A stretch of DNA of 64,000 nucleotides from Bariatricus massiliensis (GTDB lineage Bacteria; Bacillota; Clostridia; Lachnospirales; Lachnospiraceae), in contig NZ_LT574836.1 of the NCBI RefSeq assembly GCF_900086725.1, positions 390,034 through 454,033 of the forward strand, written 5' to 3'. A program made the position numbers and the translations under genes. Below are positions 26,171 to 34,736 of the stretch, piece by piece. Position 1 is the stretch's first letter. Each line of letters begins with the position of its first letter. Under the pieces are notes generated by a model, which had not been told where the DNA came from, searched no databases, and worked only from the letters and a program-made list of their open reading frames with translations.

Positions 26171-27454
26171 ATGAAGAAAACAGATGAGAAGTATGGCGCC
26201 TATGTGCAAATACTAAAAGAAGAGCTGGTTCCTGCAATGGGGTGTACGGAGCCGATTGCGCTGGCTTACGCGGCCGCGAAGGCGCGAGAAGTACTTGGAG
26301 CAATGCCGGACAAGGTCATGATTGATGCCAGCGGCAGTATTATCAAAAATGTAAAATCCGTCATCGTACCCAATACAAATCATCTAAAAGGGATTCCGGC
26401 GGCTGCAGTGGCGGGAATCATTGCGGGGAAGGCGGAAAAGGAACTGGAGGTCATCGCTTCGGTTTCGGAAGCGGAAATCGCGGCTATGAAAAAGTTCCTT
26501 GAAGAGGTTCCGGTACAAGTCCGCCATATAGACAACGGAATCACATTTGAGATTATCGTTACAGAATACAACGGTGAAGATTATGCAAAGGTAAGAATTG
26601 CCAACTATCATACGAATATCGTGCTCATAGAGAAAAACGGAGAAGTCCTTCTGGAGAAAGAAGTGCAGGGAGAGAGTGAAGAGGGGCTTACCGACCGCTC
26701 TCTTCTTGACATGGAGAGTATATGGGATTTTGTGAACACCGTGGATATTGAAGACGTGCGTGAAGTAATCGGAAGGCAGATTGCATATAATACGGCAATA
26801 GCGGAGGAAGGGCTTCGGGGCAACTACGGTGCCAATATTGGAAGTGTCCTTCTGGATATGGAGGGAGATAACCTCCGCACCCGTGCGAAGGCAAAAGCGG
26901 CTGCCGGCTCGGACGCAAGGATGAATGGCTGTGAACTTCCGGTCATTATCAATTCGGGAAGCGGAAATCAGGGAATGACCTGTTCCCTGCCGGTCATCGA
27001 ATACGCAGAGGATATGGAGGCGGGCGAGGAGAAGCTCTACCGTGCCCTGACGCTTTCCAATCTCGTTGCCATCCACCAGAAGACAGGAATCGGACGCCTC
27101 AGTGCTTACTGCGGAGCAGTGTGCGCCGGCGCGGCGGCAGGGGCAGGGATTGCCTATCTCTGCGGTGGTACATATGAAGACATTACGCACACGGTAGTCA
27201 ATGCACTTGCCATTGTTTCCGGTATTGTCTGTGACGGCGCCAAAGCGTCCTGCGCGGCCAAGATAGCGGCTGCAGTCGACGCGGGGATCTTGGGATTCAA
27301 TATGTATAAGAGAGGCCAGCAGTTCTATGCCGGGGACGGAATTGTGACAAAAGGAGCGGATTCCACAATACGAAATGTAGGACGGCTAGGCAAAGAAGGT
27401 ATGCGGGAGACAAATGAAGAAATTATTGAAATCATGGTAGGGGAAGACTGCTAA
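26171..27454 (+). CDS. cyuA: L-cysteine desulfidase (UPF0597 family)
   Basis: The 427-residue protein belongs to the CyuA/YhaM group, [4Fe-4S] enzymes that split L-cysteine to pyruvate, ammonia and sulfide. The conserved cysteines are visible: C24 in MGCTEP near the N-terminus, then AYCGAVCAG and GIVCDGAKASC in the C-terminal half, with the glycine-rich NSGSGNQG between. A related serine-dehydratase-like activity is possible. It stands alone, ending just before the mntP riboswitch promoter. Confidence 0.88.
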   Translation: MKKTDEKYGAYVQILKEELVPAMGCTEPIALAYAAAKAREVLGAMPDKVMIDASGSIIKNVKSVIVPNTNHLKGIPAAAVAGIIAGKAEKELEVIASVSEAEIAAMKKFLEEVPVQVRHIDNGITFEIIVTEYNGEDYAKVRIANYHTNIVLIEKNGEVLLEKEVQGESEEGLTDRSLLDMESIWDFVNTVDIEDVREVIGRQIAYNTAIAEEGLRGNYGANIGSVLLDMEGDNLRTRAKAKAAAGSDARMNGCELPVIINSGSGNQGMTCSLPVIEYAEDMEAGEEKLYRALTLSNLVAIHQKTGIGRLSAYCGAVCAGAAAGAGIAYLCGGTYEDITHTVVNALAIVSGIVCDGAKASCAAKIAAAVDAGILGFNMYKRGQQFYAGDGIVTKGADSTIRNVGRLGKEGMRETNEEIIEIMVGEDC

Positions 27455-27479
27455 AGTGATAAAACTTCTCGAAAAGATG

Positions 27480-27508
27480 TTGACAAGAGAAAAAGTGCCC
27501 GATATAAT
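27480..27508 (+). promoter_or_regulatory. Consensus promoter of the mntP riboswitch transcript
   Basis: A perfect TTGACA (27480-27485) and a perfect TATAAT (27503-27508) are 17 bases apart. Strong transcription would be held in check by the riboswitch terminator. Confidence 0.9.
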
Positions 27509-27515
27509 AGCACTA

Positions 27516-27637
27516 GCTGATAAGGGAGTAGTTGGCGCGGCAGCGCAGTATTGTCAACATACTGATGAGCAGATCATCTGGCATTACTTTAAATAATGAG
27601 ACTTATCCGTGGAACGCCACGGATAGGTCTTTTTTTG
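27516..27637 (+). ncRNA. yybP-ykoY manganese riboswitch
   Basis: Conserved class features appear in order: GGGAGTAG at 27524, GTCAACATACTG at 27553, and GAGAC at 27598. The class binds Mn2+. The 3' GAGAC strand also begins a terminator stem, so Mn2+ binding would release the terminator and turn on mntP, 210 bases downstream. Linkage to a manganese exporter gene supports the call. Confidence 0.92.
27599..27637 (+). terminator. Expression-platform terminator of the Mn riboswitch
   Basis: AGACTTATCCGTGG pairs with CCACGGATAGGTCT (one G-U pair) around AACG, followed by a run of T. It overlaps the conserved GAGAC strand of the aptamer, as a transcriptional on-switch requires. Confidence 0.88.
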
Positions 27638-27840
27638 TAACGCTAGGAAACTTCGTTCCCTAGCGTTACAAAAACCCTCCGGGGGGGATGCGCACAATGT
27701 GCAGAGGAAAGCTGCTTCGCAGCCGCACATTGGCGCGCAAAGTGTACAAGTCCCTCATGAGGGAGGGATACAGGGAGGTGAAGTGGACTTGTCCACTTTA
27801 TTCGAACGTAGGAAACTTCATTTAGAATTACAAGGAAGGA
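27638..27840 (+). repeat. Palindrome-rich intergenic repeat in the mntP leader
   Basis: This gene-free stretch is densely structured. GTAACGCTAGG pairs with CCTAGCGTTAC (27638-27670). AATGTGC and GCACATT enclose a GCTGC/GCAGC hairpin (27697-27731). TCCCTCATGAGGGA and AAGTGGAC-TT-GTCCACTT follow. AACG(C)TAGGAAACTTC recurs at both ends as a direct repeat. The 33-base core at 27673-27705 occurs again at 37424-37456 with one mismatch. Confidence 0.8.
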
Positions 27841-27849
27841 TAAAGAATC

Positions 27850-28419
27850 ATGAATTTAGTTGAATTGTTTTTAATTGCAGTAGGGTTGTCTATGGATGCA
27901 TTTGCGGTATCTGTCTGTAAGGGGCTGGCCATGAAAAAATGTACGTGGGGGAAATCAATGATAGTTGGACTCTGGTTTGGCGTTTTTCAGGCGGGGATGC
28001 CATTGATTGGCTATGTACTGGGGGTGCAGTTCAAGGATGTGATTACATCGATAGACCACTGGATTGCGTTTATCCTTCTGGGCATCATCGGTGGCAATAT
28101 GGTCAGGGAGGCGCTGAAGCCGGAGTGTGAATGTGAAGAAGAAGCGGACGAGGCCTTGGATATGCGGACTATGTTTGCGCTGGCAGTGGCCACCAGCATT
28201 GACGCATTGGCCATAGGTGTGACATTTGCGTTCCTCCGGGTCGACATTGTGCCGGCAGTAAGCTTTATCGGTGTTGTGACTTTGATGATTTCTATGATTG
28301 GAGTGAAAATCGGCAATGTGTTCGGCGGGAAATATAAAAATAAGGCAGAACTGGCGGGAGGCGTGATATTGATTCTTCTCGGAGCCAAAATCCTTTTGGA
28401 ACATCTGGGTCTATTCTAA
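27850..28419 (+). CDS. mntP: Manganese efflux pump MntP
   Basis: MntP exports Mn2+ across the membrane. The 189-residue protein has six hydrophobic helices and the duplicated acidic motif: GLSMDAFAVSVCKG near residue 12 and ATSIDALAIGVTFAF near residue 113, both with the transport aspartate. A charged loop ECECEEEADEA separates the halves. AAGGAAGGA precedes the ATG. Expression is expected to be induced by manganese through the upstream yybP-ykoY riboswitch. Confidence 0.95.
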   Translation: MNLVELFLIAVGLSMDAFAVSVCKGLAMKKCTWGKSMIVGLWFGVFQAGMPLIGYVLGVQFKDVITSIDHWIAFILLGIIGGNMVREALKPECECEEEADEALDMRTMFALAVATSIDALAIGVTFAFLRVDIVPAVSFIGVVTLMISMIGVKIGNVFGGKYKNKAELAGGVILILLGAKILLEHLGLF

Positions 28420-28442
28420 GCGTTTTTCGGGCGGATTTTGCA

Positions 28443-28471
28443 TTGCATTTCATCGGTGGAATTGGTATACT
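28443..28471 (+). promoter_or_regulatory. Promoter of the prmA-rsmE operon
   Basis: TTGCAT (28443-28448) and TATACT (28466-28471) are 17 bases apart, about 38 bases before the prmA start. Confidence 0.65.
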
Positions 28472-28509
28472 GACAATTGGTAAAGTATGTGAATACAGGA
28501 GATTGAAAT

Positions 28510-29472
28510 ATGAAGTGGAATAAATTTAGATTAAAGACAACTACAGAGGCGGAAGATATCGTCAGCAGCATGTTGATGGATTTAGGTATTCAAGGGATTG
28601 AGATTGAGGACAGGCTTCCTATGACGGAGGAAGAAAAGGAGCAGATGTTTGTGGATATTCTGCCCGAGACCGGCGTGGACGACGGGGTAGCTTATATCAG
28701 TTTCTACTTGGAGGAAGACGATGACAAGGAGCGGATGCTGGCCGATGTCAAACGAGAATTAGAAGAGATGCGCTCCTACGTGGATGCGGGCGAATGCACA
28801 ATTGAAGAATCCCAGACGGAGGATGTGGACTGGGTAAACAATTGGAAACAGTATTTCCACCAATTTTGTGTGGATGACATATTGATTATACCTTCATGGG
28901 AGGAGGTAAAACCGGAAGACGAGGGGAAGATGATTATTCATATTGATCCGGGGACTGCCTTCGGAACTGGTATGCATGAGACGACTCAGCTCTGTATCCG
29001 GCAGCTTCGCAAGTATGTGACAACGGATACAACGATTCTGGATGTCGGGTGTGGAAGCGGAATTCTGGGAATGCTGGCTCTGAAGTTCGGGGCTGCGTCT
29101 TCGGTAGGCACCGATTTGGATCCTTGTGCTATCGAAGCGACTCATGAAAATATGAAGGCCAATGGAATTTCTGGAGATAAATATGAGGTCATGATCGGGA
29201 ATATTATCGATGACAAGACTATTCAGGATAAAGTAGGATATGAGGCTTACGATATTGTAGTTGCCAATATTCTGGCCGATGTGCTCGTACCTCTCACTCC
29301 GGTGATTGTGAATCACTTAAAAGAAGGCGGTATCTATATTACAAGCGGAATCATCGAGGACAAGGAAGAAACTGTCGTGGAAGCCGTAAAAGCGTCCGGT
29401 TTGAATGTGGTTTCCGTAAATCATCAGGGAGAATGGGTGTCGGTCACAGCCAGAAAGAGTCGGAAGGGGTAG
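28510..29472 (+). CDS. prmA: Ribosomal protein L11 methyltransferase
   Basis: PrmA methylates lysines and the N-terminus of ribosomal protein L11. The 320-residue protein has an N-terminal substrate-recognition domain (about 1-110) and a class I SAM domain: DPGTAFGTGMHETT, LDVGCGSGILGM (motif I) and DIVVANILADVLVPL (the NI/NPPY-type motif IV). AGGAGA precedes the start. rsmE follows three bases after the stop, a common pairing. Confidence 0.96.
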   Translation: MKWNKFRLKTTTEAEDIVSSMLMDLGIQGIEIEDRLPMTEEEKEQMFVDILPETGVDDGVAYISFYLEEDDDKERMLADVKRELEEMRSYVDAGECTIEESQTEDVDWVNNWKQYFHQFCVDDILIIPSWEEVKPEDEGKMIIHIDPGTAFGTGMHETTQLCIRQLRKYVTTDTTILDVGCGSGILGMLALKFGAASSVGTDLDPCAIEATHENMKANGISGDKYEVMIGNIIDDKTIQDKVGYEAYDIVVANILADVLVPLTPVIVNHLKEGGIYITSGIIEDKEETVVEAVKASGLNVVSVNHQGEWVSVTARKSRKG

Positions 29473-29475
29473 AAG

Positions 29476-30213
29476 ATGCATCATTTTTTTGTGACGCCGG
29501 AGCAAGTAATAGAAGACAGAGTTTATATCGTTGGTTCTGATGTGAATCACATGAAAAATGTGCTCCGCATGAAGACAGGTGAGCGGACAGAAGTCAGCGA
29601 CGGCAATAACTGCAGGTATTTGTGCGAGATAACGGGATACGAAGACGATAAAGCTGTCCTGTCTATTCTGGAGAAAAAAGAAGCTGACACAGAGCTGGCT
29701 TCGCGACTATACCTTTTTCAAGGACTGCCCAAAAGTGATAAGATGGATTTGATCGTGCAAAAAGCGGTGGAGCTAGGGGCGTATGAGGTGATACCGGTCG
29801 CCACTAAGCGCTCTGTAGTAAAACTTGATGACAAGAAGGCGGCAAAAAAGGTAGAGCGCTGGAACAGCATAGCCGAGAGTGCGGCGAAGCAGGCCGGACG
29901 GGGAATCATTCCTAAGGTGAAACAGGTGATGTCCTACCCGGAGGCTTTGAAGTATGCGGAAATGCTTGACGTAACATTGATTCCTTATGAGCTGGCCCAA
30001 GGCATGCAGGAGACAAAAGCACAGATTGAGGCGATAAAAAGCGGGCAGTCGATTGGAATCTTTATCGGTCCGGAGGGCGGTTTTGAGGCGGCGGAGGTTT
30101 CGGCGGCGGTTGAATCCGGAGCGGCGGCAATCACCCTTGGGAGGAGAATACTGAGGACGGAGACGGCAGGACTGGCCATGTTGTCGGTGCTGATGTTCGT
30201 ATTGGAAACATAG
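29476..30213 (+). CDS. rsmE: 16S rRNA (uracil-1498-N3)-methyltransferase
   Basis: RsmE methylates N3 of U1498 in 16S rRNA. The 245-residue SPOUT protein has an N-terminal PUA-like part (MHHFFVTPEQ, HMKNVLRMKTGE) and the trefoil-knot C-terminal motifs IGIFIGPEGGFEAAEV and LGRRILRTETAGL. It abuts prmA, and 69 bases then separate it from the cysteine desulfurase gene. Confidence 0.95.
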   Translation: MHHFFVTPEQVIEDRVYIVGSDVNHMKNVLRMKTGERTEVSDGNNCRYLCEITGYEDDKAVLSILEKKEADTELASRLYLFQGLPKSDKMDLIVQKAVELGAYEVIPVATKRSVVKLDDKKAAKKVERWNSIAESAAKQAGRGIIPKVKQVMSYPEALKYAEMLDVTLIPYELAQGMQETKAQIEAIKSGQSIGIFIGPEGGFEAAEVSAAVESGAAAITLGRRILRTETAGLAMLSVLMFVLET

Positions 30214-30282
30214 GGCGGAAGGAATAACAGGTGTTATTTTTCGGCATAAGATATAGAGAGGAATCGTTTAGGAGACAATAGA

Positions 30283-31440
30283 ATGGAAATTTATCTGGAT
30301 AATTCAGCTACGACCAAAGCTTATGAAAGCGTTCGGGATATAGTAGGAAAAGTGATGTGCGAAGACTATGGGAACCCTTCATCCATGCACCGCAAGGGCG
30401 TGGAGGCCGAGAGGTATGTCAAGGATGCACAGGAGACTTTTGCAAAACTGCTCAAGGTACAGGAAAAGGAGATATATTTTACTTCCTGCGGGACGGAGAG
30501 CGATAATTTAGCGTTGATTGGCGGAGCATGGGCAAACTGCCGCGCAGGCAAACATTTGATTACCACAGTGATCGAGCATCCTGCCATACTCAATGCCATG
30601 CGCTATCTTGAGGAAGAAGAGGGGTTCCGGGTAACCTATCTCCCGGTCGACGAGTATGGGAGAGTGCGTCTGAGTGCCTTGAAGCAGGCATTGTGCAAGG
30701 AGACCATTTTAGTGTCGATCATGTATGTGAATAACGAGGTCGGTTCTGTACAGCCGATCATGGAGGCTGCCAGTATAGTGAAGGCGTATAACCGCAATAT
30801 TCTTTTCCATGTAGATGCGGTGCAGGGATTCGGCAAATACAGGATTTATCCTAAGAAAACCGGAATAGATATGCTTTCTCTGAGCGGGCATAAGATTCAC
30901 GGGCCAAAAGGAGTGGGTGTTCTCTATATCAGTGAAAAAGCGAAGGTGAAACCGATTATATTCGGTGGAGGGCAGCAGAAGAATATGCGCTCCGGCACGG
31001 AAAATGTTCCGGGGATTGCAGGAATTGCGCAGGCGGCAAGGGAAATCTATACAGGGCTCGATGAGAAAGTAGCCCGGATGCGCGCGCTGAAACGGCGGTT
31101 CATAGAAGGAGTGGGGGAAATCGAAGACACCACAATCCATGGATTGTATGACGAGACCAGCGCACCACACATTATCAGTGTAGGCTTTGCAGGAATCCGG
31201 AGCGAGGTGCTTCTGCACGCGCTGGAAGAGAAAGGGATTTATGTGTCTTCCGGTTCGGCATGTTCTTCGAATCATCCGTCTGTCAGCGGTGTGCTGAAGG
31301 GGATCGGGGCAAAAAAGGAATATCTGGATGCCACGCTCCGGTTCAGTATGTCGGAATTTACCACACAAGAAGAAATTGACTATACGCTGGAATCATTATA
31401 TAATTGTGTACCAATGCTGAGAAAATACACACGCCATTAA
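30283..31440 (+). CDS. NifS/IscS-type cysteine desulfurase
   Basis: This PLP enzyme takes sulfur from cysteine onto its own cysteine as a persulfide. The 385-residue protein has YLDNSATTKAY at the start, the HVDAVQGFG aspartate, the PLP lysine in SGHKIHGPKGVG and the active cysteine in SSGSACSSNHPS. It lies 12 bases before thiI, so it most likely feeds sulfur to ThiI for tRNA 4-thiouridine, as the dedicated NifZ does in Bacillus, rather than serving general Fe-S assembly. AGGAGACAAT precedes the start. Confidence 0.93.
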   Translation: MEIYLDNSATTKAYESVRDIVGKVMCEDYGNPSSMHRKGVEAERYVKDAQETFAKLLKVQEKEIYFTSCGTESDNLALIGGAWANCRAGKHLITTVIEHPAILNAMRYLEEEEGFRVTYLPVDEYGRVRLSALKQALCKETILVSIMYVNNEVGSVQPIMEAASIVKAYNRNILFHVDAVQGFGKYRIYPKKTGIDMLSLSGHKIHGPKGVGVLYISEKAKVKPIIFGGGQQKNMRSGTENVPGIAGIAQAAREIYTGLDEKVARMRALKRRFIEGVGEIEDTTIHGLYDETSAPHIISVGFAGIRSEVLLHALEEKGIYVSSGSACSSNHPSVSGVLKGIGAKKEYLDATLRFSMSEFTTQEEIDYTLESLYNCVPMLRKYTRH

Positions 31441-31452
31441 CAGGAGGAAACA

Positions 31453-32634
31453 ATGAAATTTCAAACTTTTTTGATAAAATACGGAGAGATAGGAATCAAG
31501 GGTAAGAACCGCTACATGTTTGAGGATGCGCTGGTAAGGCAGATTCGGTTCGCACTGAAGGACGTGGAAGGAGAGTTCCATGTATACAAATCTCAGGCGA
31601 GAGTGTATGTGGATTGTGAAGGAATCTATGACTGTGACGATGTGACCGAGGCTTTGAAAAGAGTGTTCGGAATTGTAGGTATCTGCCCGGTAGTGCGTGC
31701 GGAGGACAAGGGATTTGAACAATTAAAAAAAGATGTGACAGCTTATATGGATGAAGTGTATCCTGATAAGAATATCACATTTAAAGTGGATTCAAGAAGA
31801 GCAAAGAAAACATATCCAAAGACTTCAACTGAAATTAACAGAGATTTGGGGGAAGCGATACTGGAAGCGTTCCCGGAAATTCGTGTGGATGTACACAAAC
31901 CGGACGTTATGCTGCGGGTGGAAGTGCGAGACGAGATTTACATTTATTCAGAGATTATTCCGGGGCCGGGAGGGATGCCGGTAGGTACGAACGGAAAGGC
32001 CATGCTGCTCTTGTCGGGCGGTATCGACAGCCCGGTGGCAGGATATATGATTTCAAAGCGGGGCGTGGGACTGGAAGCCACGTATTTTCATGCGCCGCCC
32101 TACACAAGTGAGCGGGCAAAACAGAAGGTAATCGATCTGGCAAAGCTGGTTTCACGGTACACGGGGCCGATTAAGCTTCATATCGTTAATTTTACGGATA
32201 TTCAGCTCTATATTTACGAGGCGTGCCCGCATGATGAATTGACGATTATCATGCGCCGTTATATGATGCGGATTGCCGAGCACTTTGCCAAACAGGATGA
32301 CTGCCTTGGACTGATCACGGGAGAGAGTATCGGTCAGGTGGCAAGCCAGACGATGCAGAGCCTGACCGCAACTAACGATGTCTGTACGCTGCCTGTTTAC
32401 CGCCCTCTTATTGGGTTTGACAAGCAGGAAATCGTGGAGGTGGCAGAAAAAATCAACACCTACGAGACATCTATTTTACCGTATGAAGACTGCTGTACTA
32501 TATTTGTGGCGAAGCATCCGGTGACAAAGCCGAATGTGGAGAGAATCAGAAAATCTGAAGAGAAACTTCAGGAAAAGATTGAGGAACTGTTTAAGACTGC
32601 GGTAGAGACAACGGAGACGATGGTTATTAAATAG
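31453..32634 (+). CDS. thiI: tRNA 4-thiouridine synthase ThiI
   Basis: ThiI makes 4-thiouridine at tRNA position 8. The 393-residue protein has the N-terminal ferredoxin-like and THUMP domains (FLIKYGEIGIKGKNR at the start), then a PP-loop ATPase, LLSGGIDSPVAGYM, and the TGESIGQVASQT segment. It lacks the C-terminal rhodanese domain of E. coli ThiI, as is usual in Firmicutes, where a partner desulfurase delivers sulfur directly. AGGAGG precedes the ATG. Confidence 0.96.
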   Translation: MKFQTFLIKYGEIGIKGKNRYMFEDALVRQIRFALKDVEGEFHVYKSQARVYVDCEGIYDCDDVTEALKRVFGIVGICPVVRAEDKGFEQLKKDVTAYMDEVYPDKNITFKVDSRRAKKTYPKTSTEINRDLGEAILEAFPEIRVDVHKPDVMLRVEVRDEIYIYSEIIPGPGGMPVGTNGKAMLLLSGGIDSPVAGYMISKRGVGLEATYFHAPPYTSERAKQKVIDLAKLVSRYTGPIKLHIVNFTDIQLYIYEACPHDELTIIMRRYMMRIAEHFAKQDDCLGLITGESIGQVASQTMQSLTATNDVCTLPVYRPLIGFDKQEIVEVAEKINTYETSILPYEDCCTIFVAKHPVTKPNVERIRKSEEKLQEKIEELFKTAVETTETMVIK

Positions 32635-32650
32635 TAAATAAGACTGCACT

Positions 32651-32710
32651 TTATGTGATGGGGAATTCCCTATCACATAACAAGAGAGAGCCTGACAATG
32701 TCAGGCTCTC
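32651..32710. terminator. Two hairpins between convergent thiI and the HPr-like gene
   Basis: A 30-base near-perfect palindrome (TTATGTGAT ... ATCACATAA, 32651-32680) is followed by GAGAGCCTGAC/GTCAGGCTCTC (32686-32710). Neither has a long T-run on the plus strand, but together they likely end both transcripts. Confidence 0.65.
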
Positions 32711-32721
32711 GCATGGTTTCA

Positions 32722-32955
32722 TTATTGAATGATGTATGGACTTAAGAGTGTCATGATCTCGTCCAGATTGTTGTCAGCATGGATATTCAAATCAATTGGT
32801 TTAGATAAATCCAGACTAAAGATACCCATAATAGATTTTGCGTCAATTACGTATCTTCCGGATACTAAATCAAATTCAGTATCAAATTTTGTAATATCGT
32901 TTACAAAAGATTTTACTTTGTCAATTGAGTTTAAAGAAATTTGAACAGTTTTCAT
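32722..32955 (-). CDS. HPr-like protein lacking the PTS histidine
   Basis: The 77-residue protein aligns with HPr. The KSIMGIFSLDL segment (residues 40-50) matches the region around HPr Ser46, the site of HPr kinase, with Ser41 in place. The His15 loop, normally GIHARP, reads SIDKVK, so it cannot accept phosphate from Enzyme I. It is thus closer in logic to Crh, the regulatory HPr relative of Bacillus, though not clearly orthologous. AAGGAGG precedes the start, and it has its own promoter. Confidence 0.82.
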   Translation of the reverse strand: MKTVQISLNSIDKVKSFVNDITKFDTEFDLVSGRYVIDAKSIMGIFSLDLSKPIDLNIHADNNLDEIMTLLSPYIIQ

Positions 32956-32990
32956 TGGAAACTACCTCCTTGATTTCGTTGTCTATAGTT

Positions 32991-33019
32991 ATATTACGGT
33001 GTGAGGGGTAAAAAGTCAA
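32991..33019 (-). promoter_or_regulatory. Promoter of the HPr-like gene
   Basis: On the minus strand TTGACT (33019-33014), a 17-base spacer and TAATAT (32996-32991). Confidence 0.65.
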
Positions 33020-33112
33020 GGAACAAAACGCCGAAGAATGGGTTAATTTTTCGTTAAATGTTATAAAAAACAGAGGTATATATAAATGAGTACAACAAAG
33101 GAAGGATGGAAG

Positions 33113-34414
33113 ATGAGAAAAGCAGCATTGCACAATCTGGGATGCAAAGTGAACTCCTATGAGACGGAGGCTATGCAGGAAATTTTAGAAAAAAAGGGAT
33201 ACGAGATTGTCTCCTTCCACGATGAGGCAGATGTATATATCATCAATACTTGTTCTGTTACAAATATGGCGGACAGAAAGTCCCGGCAGATGATACACAG
33301 GGCCCGCAGACAGAATCCGCAGGCAGTCATTGTCGCGGCGGGCTGTTATGTACAAGCTCTGACCGATGCGGGGGAAGTAGATGATAATATTGATATAGTG
33401 ATAGGGAATAATAAGAAAAAAGACCTTGCGGAGATTCTGGAAGCTTATTTCTGTGAGCAGAAAGCCGCGCCAAGGACAGAGGTCATAGATATCAATCATA
33501 CAGCAGAATATGAAGAGCTGCATCTTACTAAGACTGCAGAGCATACAAGGGCATACTTAAAGGTTCAGGATGGATGCAACCAGTTCTGTACCTACTGCAT
33601 TATCCCATACGCCAGAGGGCGGGTCAGAAGCCGGGCAAAGGCGGAAGTCGTACAGGAAGTGTCTGCGCTTGCGGCTAACGGATATCAGGAGGTCGTACTG
33701 ACTGGTATTCACCTGAGTTCCTACGGTCTGGACTTAAAAGGAGAGAATGAAAGCCTCCTGTCGCTGATTCAGGCGGTACATGAAGTGGAAGGAATCGAGC
33801 GCATCCGTCTGGGGTCTTTGGAGCCGCGTATCATAACGGAGGAATTTGCGGAGACAATTTCACAGATGAGAAAAATCTGTCCGCATTTTCATCTTTCGCT
33901 GCAGAGTGGATGCAACGCGACACTGCGGAGGATGAACCGCAGATACACAGCGGAAGAATACTATGAGAAATGCCAGCTTTTGCGGAAATATTTTCAGAAT
34001 CCGGCCATCACGACTGATGTGATCGTAGGATTTCCGGGAGAGACACAGGAGGAATTCGAAGAATCTTTGGCGTTTGTCGATAAAGTAGATTTTTATGAGA
34101 CTCATATTTTCAAATACTCCAGACGACGGGGAACAAAAGCGGCGGATATGGAGCATCAGGTGCCGGAGCAGCAAAAGGCCGCAAGGAGCGCGGTGATGCT
34201 GGAACTAAATGAAGAAAAACAGAGGAAATATGAGGAAAAATGGCTTGGGAAAACGGTGGAGGTTCTCTTTGAAGAGACAATCGTGCGGGACAACAAGACA
34301 TATCAAGTGGGACATACGAAAGAGTATTTAAAAGTTGCTGTTGAATCTGAAAAATCATGGGAAAATCAGAGGAAAGAAGTGGAAATTGTGAATCTTTCAC
34401 AAATTATACATTGA
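33113..34414 (+). CDS. mtaB: tRNA ct6A/t6A37 methylthiotransferase MtaB
   Basis: MtaB is a radical-SAM enzyme that adds a methylthio group to t6A37 of ANN-decoding tRNAs. The 433-residue protein has the UPF0004 domain with cysteines in NLGCKVN, INTCSVT and AAGCY for one cluster. The radical-SAM motif CNQFCTYC follows, and a C-terminal TRAM-like domain is recognisable. The start at 33113 (MRKAALHNLGCKVN) has GGAAGGATGG upstream; the ATG at 33086 is less likely. Confidence 0.94.
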   Translation: MRKAALHNLGCKVNSYETEAMQEILEKKGYEIVSFHDEADVYIINTCSVTNMADRKSRQMIHRARRQNPQAVIVAAGCYVQALTDAGEVDDNIDIVIGNNKKKDLAEILEAYFCEQKAAPRTEVIDINHTAEYEELHLTKTAEHTRAYLKVQDGCNQFCTYCIIPYARGRVRSRAKAEVVQEVSALAANGYQEVVLTGIHLSSYGLDLKGENESLLSLIQAVHEVEGIERIRLGSLEPRIITEEFAETISQMRKICPHFHLSLQSGCNATLRRMNRRYTAEEYYEKCQLLRKYFQNPAITTDVIVGFPGETQEEFEESLAFVDKVDFYETHIFKYSRRRGTKAADMEHQVPEQQKAARSAVMLELNEEKQRKYEEKWLGKTVEVLFEETIVRDNKTYQVGHTKEYLKVAVESEKSWENQRKEVEIVNLSQIIH

Positions 34415-34465
34415 ATTTTTTGGCATTTTATATTAGAATAAGAGTGAAGTATTGGAGGTCGTAAG

Positions 34466-34723
34466 ATGAAAGATTTAACAAATACACAATTTTTTCAGGT
34501 TGAAACAGGGCCGCAGATTCAGGCTAAGGACATTCTGGAAATTGTTTATAACGCACTGGTCGAGAAGGGATACAATCCAGTGAACCAGATTGTAGGGTAT
34601 ATAATGTCAGGTGACCCTACATACATCACAAGCTATAACGGGGCAAGAAGTCTGGTTATGAAGGTTGAGCGTGATGAGATTGTAGAAGAATTGTTAAAAG
34701 CGTATATTAAGCATGAATTGTAG
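34466..34723 (+). CDS. ireB: IreB-family regulatory phosphoprotein
   Basis: This 85-residue protein (DUF965) matches IreB, a substrate of the PASTA-domain Ser/Thr kinase that affects cephalosporin tolerance in Enterococcus. Characteristic segments are TNTQFFQVE near the N-terminus, which holds the phosphorylatable threonines, and YNPVNQIVGYIMSGDPTYIT. GGAGG precedes the start. It heads the conserved Firmicutes trio with ruvX and a DUF1292 gene. Confidence 0.93.
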   Translation: MKDLTNTQFFQVETGPQIQAKDILEIVYNALVEKGYNPVNQIVGYIMSGDPTYITSYNGARSLVMKVERDEIVEELLKAYIKHEL

Positions 34724-34736
34724 GAATACTGTGAAT

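Noticed and set aside
26384..27190. 268-residue open frame on the minus strand
   Set aside because: Antisense to the cysteine desulfidase gene, with no ribosome site or domain.
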